Below, piece after piece: positions 1-8,251 of a stretch of 64,000 bases of DNA. This DNA comes from Maribacter_C sp947494565. GTDB taxonomy: Bacteria > Bacteroidota > Bacteroidia > Flavobacteriales > Flavobacteriaceae. The notes below the pieces were generated by a model that did not search any database, had not been told where the DNA came from, and worked only from the letters and a program-made list of their open reading frames with translations. The first letter of the stretch is position 1. Every line of letters starts with the position of its first letter. Made by a program: the position numbers and the translations under genes. The stretch lies in contig NZ_JBLFEP010000003.1 of NCBI RefSeq assembly GCF_047345415.1, positions 1 to 64,000 on the forward strand, read 5' to 3'.

Positions 1-281
1 AGGAGCTCGGCTGCGAAGTGGTCAAGCTCTTTCCCGGCGATGTATACGGGCCCAAGTTCGTCAAGGGCGTCAGGGGCCCGCAGCCCTGGACCAGTATCAT
101 GCCCACCGGAGGGGTGTCCCCGACAGAGGAAAATCTCAGGGAATGGTTCGACGCTGGGGTCACCTGTGTCGGCATGGGCTCAAAACTGATCAGTAAAACC
201 ATCCTGGAAAACCGGGATTTCCAAGGGTTGGAAAGAAAGGTGAGAGCGGCCTTGGCCCTAATTCAAAAAGTTAGAAAATAA
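1..281 (+). CDS. eda: KDPG/KHG-type aldolase, C-terminal part (5' end outside window)
   Basis: This is the 3' end of a class I 2-keto-3-deoxy-6-phosphogluconate / 2-keto-4-hydroxyglutarate aldolase, which splits a 2-keto-3-deoxy sugar acid (phosphate) into pyruvate and an aldehyde. The frame is open from base 3 to the stop at 279-281. It carries the family's Schiff-base lysine block (VVKLFPGD), then a GPKF block, the IMPTGGV phosphate-binding stretch, and a C-terminal GMGSKLI block. About 93 residues are present, against roughly 210-220 in whole family members. The stop lies 4 bases before uxaA, so it is surely the upstream partner in the same operon. Its true substrate could be KDPG, or 2-keto-3-deoxy-L-fuconate given the neighbours; the sequence does not decide this. 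Confidence 0.9.
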   Translation, partial: ELGCEVVKLFPGDVYGPKFVKGVRGPQPWTSIMPTGGVSPTEENLREWFDAGVTCVGMGSKLISKTILENRDFQGLERKVRAALALIQKVRK

Positions 282-285
282 GTAT

Positions 286-1938
286 ATGAAGAAGTCTTTT
301 CTACAACTTCACCCCGATGATACGATTCTTGCTGCACTTCATGACATAAATTGTGGTGAGGCGATCGATTTCAATGGGGATTCCTTTCAGGTTGTCGAGG
401 ATATTCCGGCCAAACACAAGTTCGCTTTGAAGAATTTCGATTTGGGAGACGAGGTTATCATGTATGGTGCTTTGGTCGGGGAAGCTATAAAACCAATCCC
501 AAAAGGAGCTCGTATCTCTATTGAAAACTGCGTACACGCCTCTTCAGAATACGGGGTGAATACCAAAAAGTACTCGTGGCAAGCACCTGATGTATCAAAA
601 TGGACTTCACGGACATTTAACGGGTACCATCGTAAAAATGGAAGTGTGGGTACAGCAAATCATTGGTTGGTCATCCCCATGGTGTTTTGTGAAAATCGCA
701 ATGTCGAGGTAATGAAATCGGCTTTGCAAGAGTCATTGGGCTACCTCACGACCACTGACTTTGTCGTAGATACTAAAACACTGGTCGGTCACTATGAAAA
801 TGGAGCCTCCAATGAGGAGATTCTTGGTGCGCAGATCATTAAGACTCCGGAAGAAATCAAACAAAACCGTACATTTTCCAATGTAGACGGAATAAAGTTC
901 TTGACCCATGAAGGTGGGTGCGGTGGTTTTCGGTTAGATTCCGATACCCTGTGTAATTTGCTCGCAGGTTATATTACGAATCCCAATGTAGCCGGAGCTA
1001 CTGTGCTGAGTCTAGGTTGTCAAAATGCCGAGACCAAAACCTTGCAAGCGGCGATTTTGGAAAGAGACCCTGATTTCGCGAAACCCCTGTATATTCTGGA
1101 ACAGCAAAAAAGTAAAAGCGAACGCCATTTTATAGAAGAAGCCGTTAAAAAGACGTTTCTTGGTTTGATAGAAGCGAACAAAATTGAGCGAAAACCAGCA
1201 GCGCTGCACCACTTGACCTTAGGTTTGGAATGTGGCGGTTCAGATGGGTTTTCAGGTATATCGGCAAATCCTACATTAGGTTATGTATCCGATCTTTTAG
1301 TAGCTTTGGGAGGCACCACGGTATTATCGGAGTTCCCCGAGTTGAATGGAGTAGAGCAAGAATTGATCAATCGTTGCGAGACCAGTGAGAACAAGGAAAA
1401 GTTCGCGCGTTTGATGGATACGTATGCTGCACGGGCCATTGCCTTGGGATCAGCATTTAAGAACAATCCTTCTCCAGGAAATATCAAGGATGGATTGATT
1501 ACCGACGCAATGAAATCGGCAGGCGCGGCAAAAAAAGGCGGTACTTCATTGGTGACCGATGTTTTGGATTACACCGAAAAAGTGACCAAAAAAGGGCTTA
1601 ACCTGCTCTGTACACCGGGCAATGACGTGGAAAGTACGACGGGCTTGGCCGGTTCGGGCTGTACCCTAATTTGTTTTACCACCGGATTGGGCACGCCAAC
1701 AGGAAATCCCGTGGCCCCAGTAATCAAAATGTCAAGTAATACAACGCTTAGTGAACGTATGAAAGATATCATAGATTTTGATACAGGTACGATTATAACG
1801 GGTGAAGATACCATCGAATCGAAGGGGGAAGAACTCCTGGAATATCTCATTAAAGTAGCCAGTGGTGAAGAAACTCCGGCGGCGGTACGTTTAGGGCAAG
1901 AAGATTTTATTCCTTGGAAAAGAGGGATGTCACTTTGA
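286..1938 (+). CDS. uxaA: UxaA-family altronate (sugar-acid) dehydratase
   Basis: This 550-aa cytosolic dehydratase turns D-altronate, or a related sugar acid, into a 2-keto-3-deoxy acid. An N-terminal SAF-like domain (about residues 10-85) precedes the large catalytic domain. Family blocks include GTANHWLVIP (near 120), HEGGCGG (near 207), LSLGCQNAE (near 245), GLECGGSDGFSG (near 315) and GSGCTLICFTTG (near 455); the cysteines are the likely metal ligands. It sits between the aldolase and uxaB. From memory, the Campylobacter jejuni L-fucose locus also uses a UxaA-type protein beside an SDR, FucP, amidohydrolase and RhaM-like mutarotase. L-fuconate or L-galactonate-derived altronate is therefore a real alternative substrate. 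Family assignment is firm; substrate is inferred. Confidence 0.93.
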   Translation: MKKSFLQLHPDDTILAALHDINCGEAIDFNGDSFQVVEDIPAKHKFALKNFDLGDEVIMYGALVGEAIKPIPKGARISIENCVHASSEYGVNTKKYSWQAPDVSKWTSRTFNGYHRKNGSVGTANHWLVIPMVFCENRNVEVMKSALQESLGYLTTTDFVVDTKTLVGHYENGASNEEILGAQIIKTPEEIKQNRTFSNVDGIKFLTHEGGCGGFRLDSDTLCNLLAGYITNPNVAGATVLSLGCQNAETKTLQAAILERDPDFAKPLYILEQQKSKSERHFIEEAVKKTFLGLIEANKIERKPAALHHLTLGLECGGSDGFSGISANPTLGYVSDLLVALGGTTVLSEFPELNGVEQELINRCETSENKEKFARLMDTYAARAIALGSAFKNNPSPGNIKDGLITDAMKSAGAAKKGGTSLVTDVLDYTEKVTKKGLNLLCTPGNDVESTTGLAGSGCTLICFTTGLGTPTGNPVAPVIKMSSNTTLSERMKDIIDFDTGTIITGEDTIESKGEELLEYLIKVASGEETPAAVRLGQEDFIPWKRGMSL

Positions 1939-2023
1939 TTTGTTAGGAGCAAGGAGGAGTGGAAATAAGTAATAAATTTAAAAATTGGTGTTTGTAGGTG
2001 TTAGTGAAAAACGACTAGCAATA

Positions 2024-2050
2024 AGCCAACAGCCAACAGCCAACAGCCAA
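2024..2050. repeat. Short tandem repeat, heptamer AGCCAAC, about 3.9 copies
   Basis: Units start at 2024, 2031, 2038 and 2045 (the last lacks its final base). The repeat lies in the 133-bp gap between uxaA and uxaB, just before the likely uxaB ribosome-binding site, in an operon that is otherwise tightly packed. Copy number could vary by replication slippage. The longer reading frame of uxaB that begins at 1985 would translate this repeat, which is one reason to prefer the ATG at 2072. Confidence 0.85.
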
Positions 2051-2071
2051 GCTGTCTTAGAAAGAAAGAAG

Positions 2072-3523
2072 ATGCAGAAATTAAATCGAGAAGTAGTAGA
2101 CAAGCCAAAGAAATGGCCCATCAAGGTAATGCAATTTGGTGGCGGCAATTTTCTTCGTGCCTTCGTTGATTGGATGATCCATGTTTTAAACCATGAAACC
2201 GATTTTAATGGAGGAGTGGTTGTGGTTAAGCCTACCGAAAGAGGGAATTATGATGACCTTAAAGCACAAGAGGGTCTATTTACCGTCATCTTGGACGGAA
2301 TTAAAAACGGCACTTTGATCGCGGAGCAAACGTTGGTAGATTGTGTACAACAAATCGTGAACCCGTATCATGAGTGGGATGCCTACCTCGATTTGGCCAA
2401 AAACCCTGACTTGCGGATTATCGTTTCCAATACGACAGAAGCCGGAATCAAGTTTAATGCCGAAGATGCTTTTGGCGATCATCCCCCAAAAGAGTTTCCG
2501 GCGAAACTGACCCTTTGGCTCTACAAACGCTTTCAGCATTTTGATTATGATCGCACAAAGGGTTGCATCCTGTTACCTTGTGAGTTGATAGAGGACAATG
2601 GAGCAGCTTTAAAAAAGGCCGTACTGCAATATGCCGAACATTGGCGCTTGGGTGATGACTTCATGAACTGGATTTATTCTTCGAACCAATTTTGTAGCAC
2701 CTTAGTAGATCGTATTGTTTCCGGTTACCCAGCTGACCGAGCTGCGGAAATCGAATCGCAATTGGGATATGAAGATCAACTGCTTGTCGCTGGTGAATAT
2801 TATCACAGTTGGGTGATCGAGAGAATTGAGGCCGTGCAAAAAGCGTTGCCCTTCTCGAAAACCGATTTGAATGTTGAATTTGTGGACGATTTGGCGGCCT
2901 ACAGGGAAATGAAGGTCCGGATTCTCAATGGTGCCCATACGGCAATGGTTCCTGTTGCTTATTTGGCGGGAATTCGATTGGTAAAAGAGGCGATGGACAA
3001 CGAGGGCGTCAGTGATTTCGTGGAATCCTTGCTATTAAAAGAAACGGTGACCACTTTAGATTTTCCAGAACAGGTGACCTACAACTACGTGCAAGATGTT
3101 TTGGATAGATTCAGAAACCCCTTGTTAGAGCACCAATTGATTAGTATCTCTTTGAATAGTACTTCAAAGTTCGTTGCGCGATTACTTCCCACGTTTAAAG
3201 ACTATTTTAGGGCCCGAACAAGGTTTCCGCAACGGATTGTTTTCGGGCTTTCCGCCCTGATCTTGATGTATAGGGGAGAATTTGAAAACGAGAAAATCGA
3301 ACTTAAGGATGATCCCAAAGTCTTGAATTTTTTTAGATTGAATTGGGCAAAGTATACCGACAATGAAATTAGCATAAAGGTCTTAGTCGGCGTTATCTTG
3401 AGTAATGGTATAATATGGGGTGAGGATCTTACCCGATTCGAAGGCCTCGTAGAATGCGTTTCGGAACATATCCTATCAATTGAAAACATTGGTATAGTAG
3501 CAACATTAAAAAAAAATAGCTGA
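2072..3523 (+). CDS. uxaB: Tagaturonate reductase (UxaB), mannitol dehydrogenase family
   Basis: This NAD-dependent polyol/uronate dehydrogenase interconverts D-tagaturonate and D-altronate, the substrate of UxaA. The N-terminal nucleotide-binding loop reads MQFGGGNFLRAF (near residue 17), followed by SNTTEAGI and the mannitol-dehydrogenase C-terminal block with K-x-x-x-LNGAHT, which contains the catalytic lysine region. The open frame extends upstream to a GTG at 1985, but that part encodes a tandem repeat. The ATG at 2072 follows a purine-rich AGAAAGAAGA and gives 483 residues, the length I recall for E. coli UxaB. It overlaps the next gene as TGATG. Its presence points to galacturonate or L-galactonate catabolism beside the fucose-type genes. 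Confidence 0.9.
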   Translation: MQKLNREVVDKPKKWPIKVMQFGGGNFLRAFVDWMIHVLNHETDFNGGVVVVKPTERGNYDDLKAQEGLFTVILDGIKNGTLIAEQTLVDCVQQIVNPYHEWDAYLDLAKNPDLRIIVSNTTEAGIKFNAEDAFGDHPPKEFPAKLTLWLYKRFQHFDYDRTKGCILLPCELIEDNGAALKKAVLQYAEHWRLGDDFMNWIYSSNQFCSTLVDRIVSGYPADRAAEIESQLGYEDQLLVAGEYYHSWVIERIEAVQKALPFSKTDLNVEFVDDLAAYREMKVRILNGAHTAMVPVAYLAGIRLVKEAMDNEGVSDFVESLLLKETVTTLDFPEQVTYNYVQDVLDRFRNPLLEHQLISISLNSTSKFVARLLPTFKDYFRARTRFPQRIVFGLSALILMYRGEFENEKIELKDDPKVLNFFRLNWAKYTDNEISIKVLVGVILSNGIIWGEDLTRFEGLVECVSEHILSIENIGIVATLKKNS

Positions 3524-4350
3524 TGACTATTGATGCACACCAACATTTCTGGCACTATGAACCTGTGAAACATTCATGGATCAATGATGACATGGCGGTT
3601 ATACGAAGGGATTTCTTACCTACTGACTTAAAAAAGGTATATGAAACACACGGGATTGATGGTTGTGTCGCCGTACAAGCGGATCAAACCCTTGATGAGA
3701 CCGATTTTTTGGTAGGTCTGTCACGAGAGAACGACTTTATCAAGGGAGTAGTTGGTTGGGCAGATTTAAGAGATGAGCATATTGATGAGTTTCTAGAGCG
3801 GTATGCCTCGCATAAGAAATTAAAGGGCTGGCGACATGTGGTACAGGGTGAACCGGACCATAATTTTTTGATTCGACCGGAGTTTTTAAGGGGCATATCC
3901 TATTTGGAAAAATATGGCTACACCTATGATATTTTGGTCTTTCCGCATCAATTGGGTGCCACATTGGAGTTTGTGAAGAATTTTCCCCATCAAAAATTTG
4001 TTATCGACCATATAGCAAAACCCTATATTAGAGATGGGTTTTATGAAGGATGGGCGGTCTTAATGGCCGAAATTGCAAAGATGGAAAACGTTTCTTGCAA
4101 AGTTTCTGGGATGATCACCGAAGCGGATTATGCAACTTGGAAACCACATCAGATTACGCCCTATATGGATTTGGTGCTTAATAGTTTCGGCCCAGAACGA
4201 ATACTATATGGGTCTGATTGGCCTGTATGTTTAGTTGCCGGAAACTACGGACAGGTAAAGGATCTAGTGGTAGATTTCATCGACACTCTTAGTCCTACTG
4301 AAAAGGCAGCTATTATGGGCGATAATGCCATAACCTTTTATAATTTATAG
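3523..4350 (+). CDS. Amidohydrolase-2 family sugar lactonase, L-fuconolactonase-like
   Basis: This 275-aa cytosolic TIM-barrel hydrolase likely opens L-fucono-1,5-lactone (or L-galactonolactone) made by the adjacent SDR. It shows the family start DAHQHFW with the HxH metal pair (residues 4-10), an internal VIDHIAKP block (near 161) and the C-terminal YGSDWPV block with the catalytic aspartate (near 233). Its ATG overlaps the uxaB stop by one base, implying translational coupling. A cog of this type beside an SDR, FucP and a RhaM-like mutarotase is the usual make-up of non-phosphorylating L-fucose pathways. The exact lactone is inferred from context. Confidence 0.85.
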   Translation: MTIDAHQHFWHYEPVKHSWINDDMAVIRRDFLPTDLKKVYETHGIDGCVAVQADQTLDETDFLVGLSRENDFIKGVVGWADLRDEHIDEFLERYASHKKLKGWRHVVQGEPDHNFLIRPEFLRGISYLEKYGYTYDILVFPHQLGATLEFVKNFPHQKFVIDHIAKPYIRDGFYEGWAVLMAEIAKMENVSCKVSGMITEADYATWKPHQITPYMDLVLNSFGPERILYGSDWPVCLVAGNYGQVKDLVVDFIDTLSPTEKAAIMGDNAITFYNL

Positions 4351-4352
4351 AA

Positions 4353-5144
4353 ATGGATTTAGGTTTAAAAGATAAAATTGTCGTGGTTACCGGTGCTGCA
4401 GGAGTCAAGGGCAGCATTGGTGAAACTATCGTACAAGCTTTGGCACATGAAGGAGCTATTCCCGTGATAGTGGATAGAAATGACCGCGGCCATGGGTATG
4501 CTGAAGCACTGCAGCAAAGAGGTATCGACTCTATATTTGTGCAGACCGATTTGTCAAAGCCCTCCCAGATAGAGGCTGCGGCCAAGACCATTGGGGAGAA
4601 ATACGGAAGGATCGATGCATTGATAAATAATGTTGGAGTGAACGACGGTGCCGGCCTCGACGGTTCTATGGAAGACTTCATGTATTCTTTGAAACTCAAT
4701 TTGGTCAGCTTTTTTGCCATGACTAAATACTGTCTTCCCTATATTAAAAAAGCGCAAGGGAATATTTTGAACATTGGCTCCAAAGTAGGCTTAACAGGTC
4801 AAGGTGCTACCTCGGGCTATGCAGCTTCAAAAGGTGGAGTACTCGGTTTGACCAGAGAATGGGCAGTTGACCTTATCAAAGATGGAATTCGATCGAATGC
4901 CATTATTATTGCCGAAAGTTGGACACCTTCTTACGACACTTGGATCAAGACCTTGGAAAATGGCGAAGAGAAATTGCAGGCGATAACAAAGAAAATACCT
5001 TTGGGTAACCGAATGACAACCCCTCAAGAGATTGCCGATACTTGCCTGTTCACAATTTCGGGCAGATCATCGCACACCACAGGGCAATTCATCACCGTTG
5101 ACGGAGGCTACGTGCACCTGGATCGCTCATTGCTTACGGAATAA
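4353..5144 (+). CDS. SDR-family sugar dehydrogenase, probable L-fucose/L-galactose dehydrogenase
   Basis: This 263-aa classical short-chain dehydrogenase probably oxidises L-fucose (or L-galactose, its 6-hydroxy analogue) to the lactone that the preceding gene hydrolyses. Visible motifs are the cofactor loop VVTGAAGVKGSIG (residues 10-22), LINNVG (near 90), the catalytic serine in NIGSKVG, Y-x-x-x-K in GYAASKGG (near 156), and a C-terminal TGQFITVDGGY. The start is 2 bases after the lactonase stop. The active-site set is complete. Assignment to L-fucose rests on neighbours, since SDR sequence alone does not fix the substrate. Confidence 0.85.
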   Translation: MDLGLKDKIVVVTGAAGVKGSIGETIVQALAHEGAIPVIVDRNDRGHGYAEALQQRGIDSIFVQTDLSKPSQIEAAAKTIGEKYGRIDALINNVGVNDGAGLDGSMEDFMYSLKLNLVSFFAMTKYCLPYIKKAQGNILNIGSKVGLTGQGATSGYAASKGGVLGLTREWAVDLIKDGIRSNAIIIAESWTPSYDTWIKTLENGEEKLQAITKKIPLGNRMTTPQEIADTCLFTISGRSSHTTGQFITVDGGYVHLDRSLLTE

Positions 5145-5236
5145 TCATATGTTTTGCTTTTGTAGCCATACGATGGTCAAAAAAGAGGACGAATTTCATA
5201 TTTTGTTCATTATAAAATAACCAACCAATACCCTAT

Positions 5237-6559
5237 ATGAATACTTCTGAAAGAACACCTGTAGTTTCAAGATCGGTCATCGTGCCCTTCATACTTATTA
5301 CCTCCCTATTTGCTTTATGGGGCTTGGCTAATGATATGACCAACCCCATGGTACGTGGGTTTCAGAAAGTTCTTGAACTGACCAATACACAGGCCTCGTT
5401 GGTGCAATTGGCCTTCTATGGAGGTTATTTTACTATGGCCATTCCCGCCGCGCTCTTTGTAAACAAGTTCTCCTATAAGAAAGGGGTGCTCCTAGGGCTG
5501 GCCCTCTATGCTACGGGAGCCTTGCTATTTTGGCCGGCAGCGTCCAATGAGAGCTACGGGTTTTTTCTGGCAGCACTCTATATTTTGACGTTCGGACTTG
5601 CCTTTTTGGAGACGACCTCCAACCCTTACATTTTATCTATGGGGGCGGAAGAAACAGCAACGCAACGCTTGAATTTCGCTCAAATGTTCAATCCTATGGG
5701 CTCAATTTTAGGACTGCTCATTGCGCAGAATTTTGTTTTGGGGGCTTTGCAGTCCGATGATACCACGGCCGATGGTACTCCTATTTACGATACCCTTTCG
5801 GAAAGTGCAAAATCGGTAATACGCACCTCTGATTTGGAGATTATTAGAAACCCCTATGTTATCCTAGGCCTAGTAGTGCTCTTGTTTTTTGTACTCATCG
5901 CCCTCATGAAAATGCCGGAGAACAAGCAACAAGAAGCTACCGTGAATTTTTCGGAGTCGGTAAAACGTCTTTGGAAACAACCCAAGTTTTCATTTGGTGT
6001 CATTGCCCAAGCCTTTTACGTAGGGGCACAAATCATGTGTTGGACCTATGTATACCAGTATGCGGAAACTCTTGGTATTGATGCGAAATCCGCAGTGTGG
6101 TATGGTTTAGCCGGCTACGTGATTTTCTTGATTGGTCGTACTATAGGAACAGCCTTGATGACTAAAATCGACTCGGGAAAGTTATTGATGCTTTTTGGTT
6201 TTGGTGGAATGCTTACCTTAATCGGAGCTATTTTTCTACCGGGAATGTTAGGCATCTACGCCTTGATCGGCACGTCGTTGTTTATGTCCATCATGTTTCC
6301 CACGATATACGGAATCGCTTTGGAAGGGCAAGGAGAAGACGCAAAATTCGGGGCAGCCTTTTTGGTAATGGCCATTGTTGGCGGGGCCCTGCTTCCTTAC
6401 CTACAGGGGTATATGCTCGATTTTGGGGGAGTGGGTTATGAGGACATTACTTTCTTAGGGGTCAGTGAGATGCGCTTCTCGTTCGTACTTTCGTTGCTAT
6501 GCCTCTTGGTGGTGGCGCTCTATGGAAGAAAAGTTTATAAGAGTTATCATTCTAAATAG
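5237..6559 (+). CDS. fucP: FucP-type sugar:H+ symporter (MFS)
   Basis: This 440-aa inner-membrane major facilitator has about 12 hydrophobic segments and matches the L-fucose:proton symporter family. Family blocks include ALWGLANDMTNPMV near the N terminus, FGLAFLETTSNPYI (near 125), RLNFAQMFNPMGSI (near 147) and SIMFPTIYGIALEG (near 355). It imports L-fucose or a related hexose from the periplasm; bacteroidal relatives also carry glucose or galactose, so specificity is open. A 92-bp gap separates it from the SDR and may hold a secondary promoter, though I see no convincing one. The mutarotase gene follows 6 bases after the stop. Confidence 0.92.
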   Translation: MNTSERTPVVSRSVIVPFILITSLFALWGLANDMTNPMVRGFQKVLELTNTQASLVQLAFYGGYFTMAIPAALFVNKFSYKKGVLLGLALYATGALLFWPAASNESYGFFLAALYILTFGLAFLETTSNPYILSMGAEETATQRLNFAQMFNPMGSILGLLIAQNFVLGALQSDDTTADGTPIYDTLSESAKSVIRTSDLEIIRNPYVILGLVVLLFFVLIALMKMPENKQQEATVNFSESVKRLWKQPKFSFGVIAQAFYVGAQIMCWTYVYQYAETLGIDAKSAVWYGLAGYVIFLIGRTIGTALMTKIDSGKLLMLFGFGGMLTLIGAIFLPGMLGIYALIGTSLFMSIMFPTIYGIALEGQGEDAKFGAAFLVMAIVGGALLPYLQGYMLDFGGVGYEDITFLGVSEMRFSFVLSLLCLLVVALYGRKVYKSYHSK

Positions 6560-6565
6560 TTGACT

Positions 6566-6916
6566 ATGAGTACATCTAGAAGATTTTGTTTTTCTTGCGA
6601 CCTTAAAGACGATTCGCAGTTAATGACAGAATATAAGGCGTATCACGCCCAAGGAAAAGTGTGGCCAGAAATTACCCAGAGTATAAAAGACGCAGGGGTC
6701 GTAGATCTGCAAATTTACCTTACCGGTAATCGCATGTTTATGATTATGGAAGTCGACGAGACCTTTGACCCTTCCAAAAAAGCCGAAATGGATGCGAATA
6801 ACCCCAAAGTCCAGGAATGGGAAGAGCTCATGTGGAAGTATCAACAGGCACTACCATGGGCAAAAGAAGGTGAGAAGTGGGTACCTATGGAAAAAGTGTA
6901 CAAATTAGATTGGTAG
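6566..6916 (+). CDS. RhaM/DUF718-family sugar mutarotase, probable L-fucose mutarotase
   Basis: This 116-aa cytosolic protein belongs to the L-rhamnose mutarotase fold family, which speeds alpha/beta anomer exchange so that the dehydrogenase receives its preferred anomer. The sequence shows FCFSCDLKDD at the N terminus, the central IYLTGNRMFMIMEVDE strand pair, and the family C-terminal stretch PKVQEWEELMW. The frame could begin at a TTG at 6560, but the ATG at 6566 is preferred. It directly follows fucP. By analogy with L-fucose loci of other bacteria it probably acts on L-fucose, and it is the last gene of this operon. Confidence 0.85.
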   Translation: MSTSRRFCFSCDLKDDSQLMTEYKAYHAQGKVWPEITQSIKDAGVVDLQIYLTGNRMFMIMEVDETFDPSKKAEMDANNPKVQEWEELMWKYQQALPWAKEGEKWVPMEKVYKLDW

Positions 6917-7111
6917 TTCGTTTCAGTTGGGGTCGATAAGCACGCCGCGTTCCGCTTCGCTGTTGGTAGCATAACGTCATACTTCCACAACTCTAATCAT
7001 CCGTAAATATGTAAATAAAATTAGGACGATCTTGGGCGATAAGATAACCCGGCGTCAAAAGGAAAAATAATACCCTAAACCAAAACGAACGTGGTCTTGA
7101 TTTGAAGCGTA

Positions 7112-8218
7112 TCATACCCGTTGGAGCTTCACCGGAGGGGTGTGGTGTGCATTCCACTGACAAACATATACATTCTTGTCTTCATCAACGCAGACATCGT
7201 GCCCGTGGTTAAAGACAGCCTTTTCTGACTGTAGCATCGGTTGTAATTCCCCATTAGTATATAGGGGTGCTTCTCCACCGGGATTGGAGACGACCTTGTT
7301 GTAACCATCTAAAATGGTGATGAAACCTGTATCCCTGACATAGTCTTTACCTTCTCTGGTACGTGACCAGCAAACCCCTGAATACATATTCGTATCATCC
7401 AGAACGGGTCGGCAGACAAAAGCGCCAGGAAGGGTTATGGTCTTTAGATACGTACCGTTCAATGTGAAAAACTTAAAACTATTAGTGGCTCGCGACGTAA
7501 TGATCAATACCGGATTCTTTGGGTCTCGGTAGTCCACTGCCACTCCATGTGCATTGCGGATGTTCAAATTTTCATCCGTATTGTTATGACCTCCCCATTT
7601 TCTTATGAATTCCCCTTTTGGGCTGAATTGCAAGATATAATCGGAACCGTATCCATCAGCCACATAGATATCCCCATTGGGTCCGACCGCGGTTTCAGTG
7701 GGCAGATAATCTTCCTCAGGAGTGTAAACGCCAATGGTATGCGGGTCGGGCAACATAAACAATAATCGGCCATCGATCGTAGTCTTACTGACCGTACCTG
7801 CTTGTTTGGTCCATTTTCCATTTCTGTCCTGAAACCAACCACAGTCGACAATATAGAGCATATCCTCACCACCTTCGTCGTGTAAAGTAAGTCCGTGACC
7901 ACCCGGATATCGCGTACCCCAATAATCCAGAAGTTTTCCTGATTTGTCAAAAACCAAGATGTTGTTGTCCGTATGGTCCCCGAGCATGATCAAACGGCCT
8001 TTGCTGTCCATTTGCATTTCATGGCAATTCAAAATGGGATTATGACCTACCGTCATTTTTGCCCAATCTTTGTGTACTTTGTATTTGAAGTCCCCATGAC
8101 CAATGATCTCCTCTTCTGGCATTGGTTTCTTCAAGATGTTGAATCCGAAGGATGGGGTAGCGGTCAATGCCGCTCCTGCCATGGCGGTCTTTTTAAGAAA
8201 ATCTCTTCTGTTCTTCAT
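7112..8218 (-). CDS. Tat-exported six-bladed beta-propeller (NHL-like) protein
   Basis: This 368-aa protein has a twin-arginine leader (NRRDFLKK followed by a hydrophobic AMAGAALTA stretch) and then repeated propeller strands such as GPNGDIYVADGYGSDYILQFSPKGEFIRKWGG cut into blades. Histidine-rich patches (GHNPILNCHEM, FNHGHDV, WNAHHTPP) could be metal or active-site residues. Its reaction is unknown; peptidyl-alpha-hydroxyglycine lyase-like and NHL propellers share this fold. It is the last gene of the minus-strand train, 33 bases after the DUF1501 gene, so it is probably a periplasmic partner of the DUF1501/DUF1553 proteins. Confidence 0.8.
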   Translation of the reverse strand: MKNRRDFLKKTAMAGAALTATPSFGFNILKKPMPEEEIIGHGDFKYKVHKDWAKMTVGHNPILNCHEMQMDSKGRLIMLGDHTDNNILVFDKSGKLLDYWGTRYPGGHGLTLHDEGGEDMLYIVDCGWFQDRNGKWTKQAGTVSKTTIDGRLLFMLPDPHTIGVYTPEEDYLPTETAVGPNGDIYVADGYGSDYILQFSPKGEFIRKWGGHNNTDENLNIRNAHGVAVDYRDPKNPVLIITSRATNSFKFFTLNGTYLKTITLPGAFVCRPVLDDTNMYSGVCWSRTREGKDYVRDTGFITILDGYNKVVSNPGGEAPLYTNGELQPMLQSEKAVFNHGHDVCVDEDKNVYVCQWNAHHTPPVKLQRV

Positions 8219-8251
8219 TTTGTTGAATTTACCCTGTTGCTGTAAAGGGGC

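Noticed and set aside
2024..2050. Tandem repeat considered as a CRISPR or phase-variable array
   Set aside because: Units are 7 bases with no spacers, so it is not CRISPR. It lies outside the preferred uxaB reading frame, so protein phase variation is not supported.
6917..7111. Terminator between the mutarotase and propeller genes
   Set aside because: No stem with a T-run was found in this 195-base convergent gap, although one would be expected.
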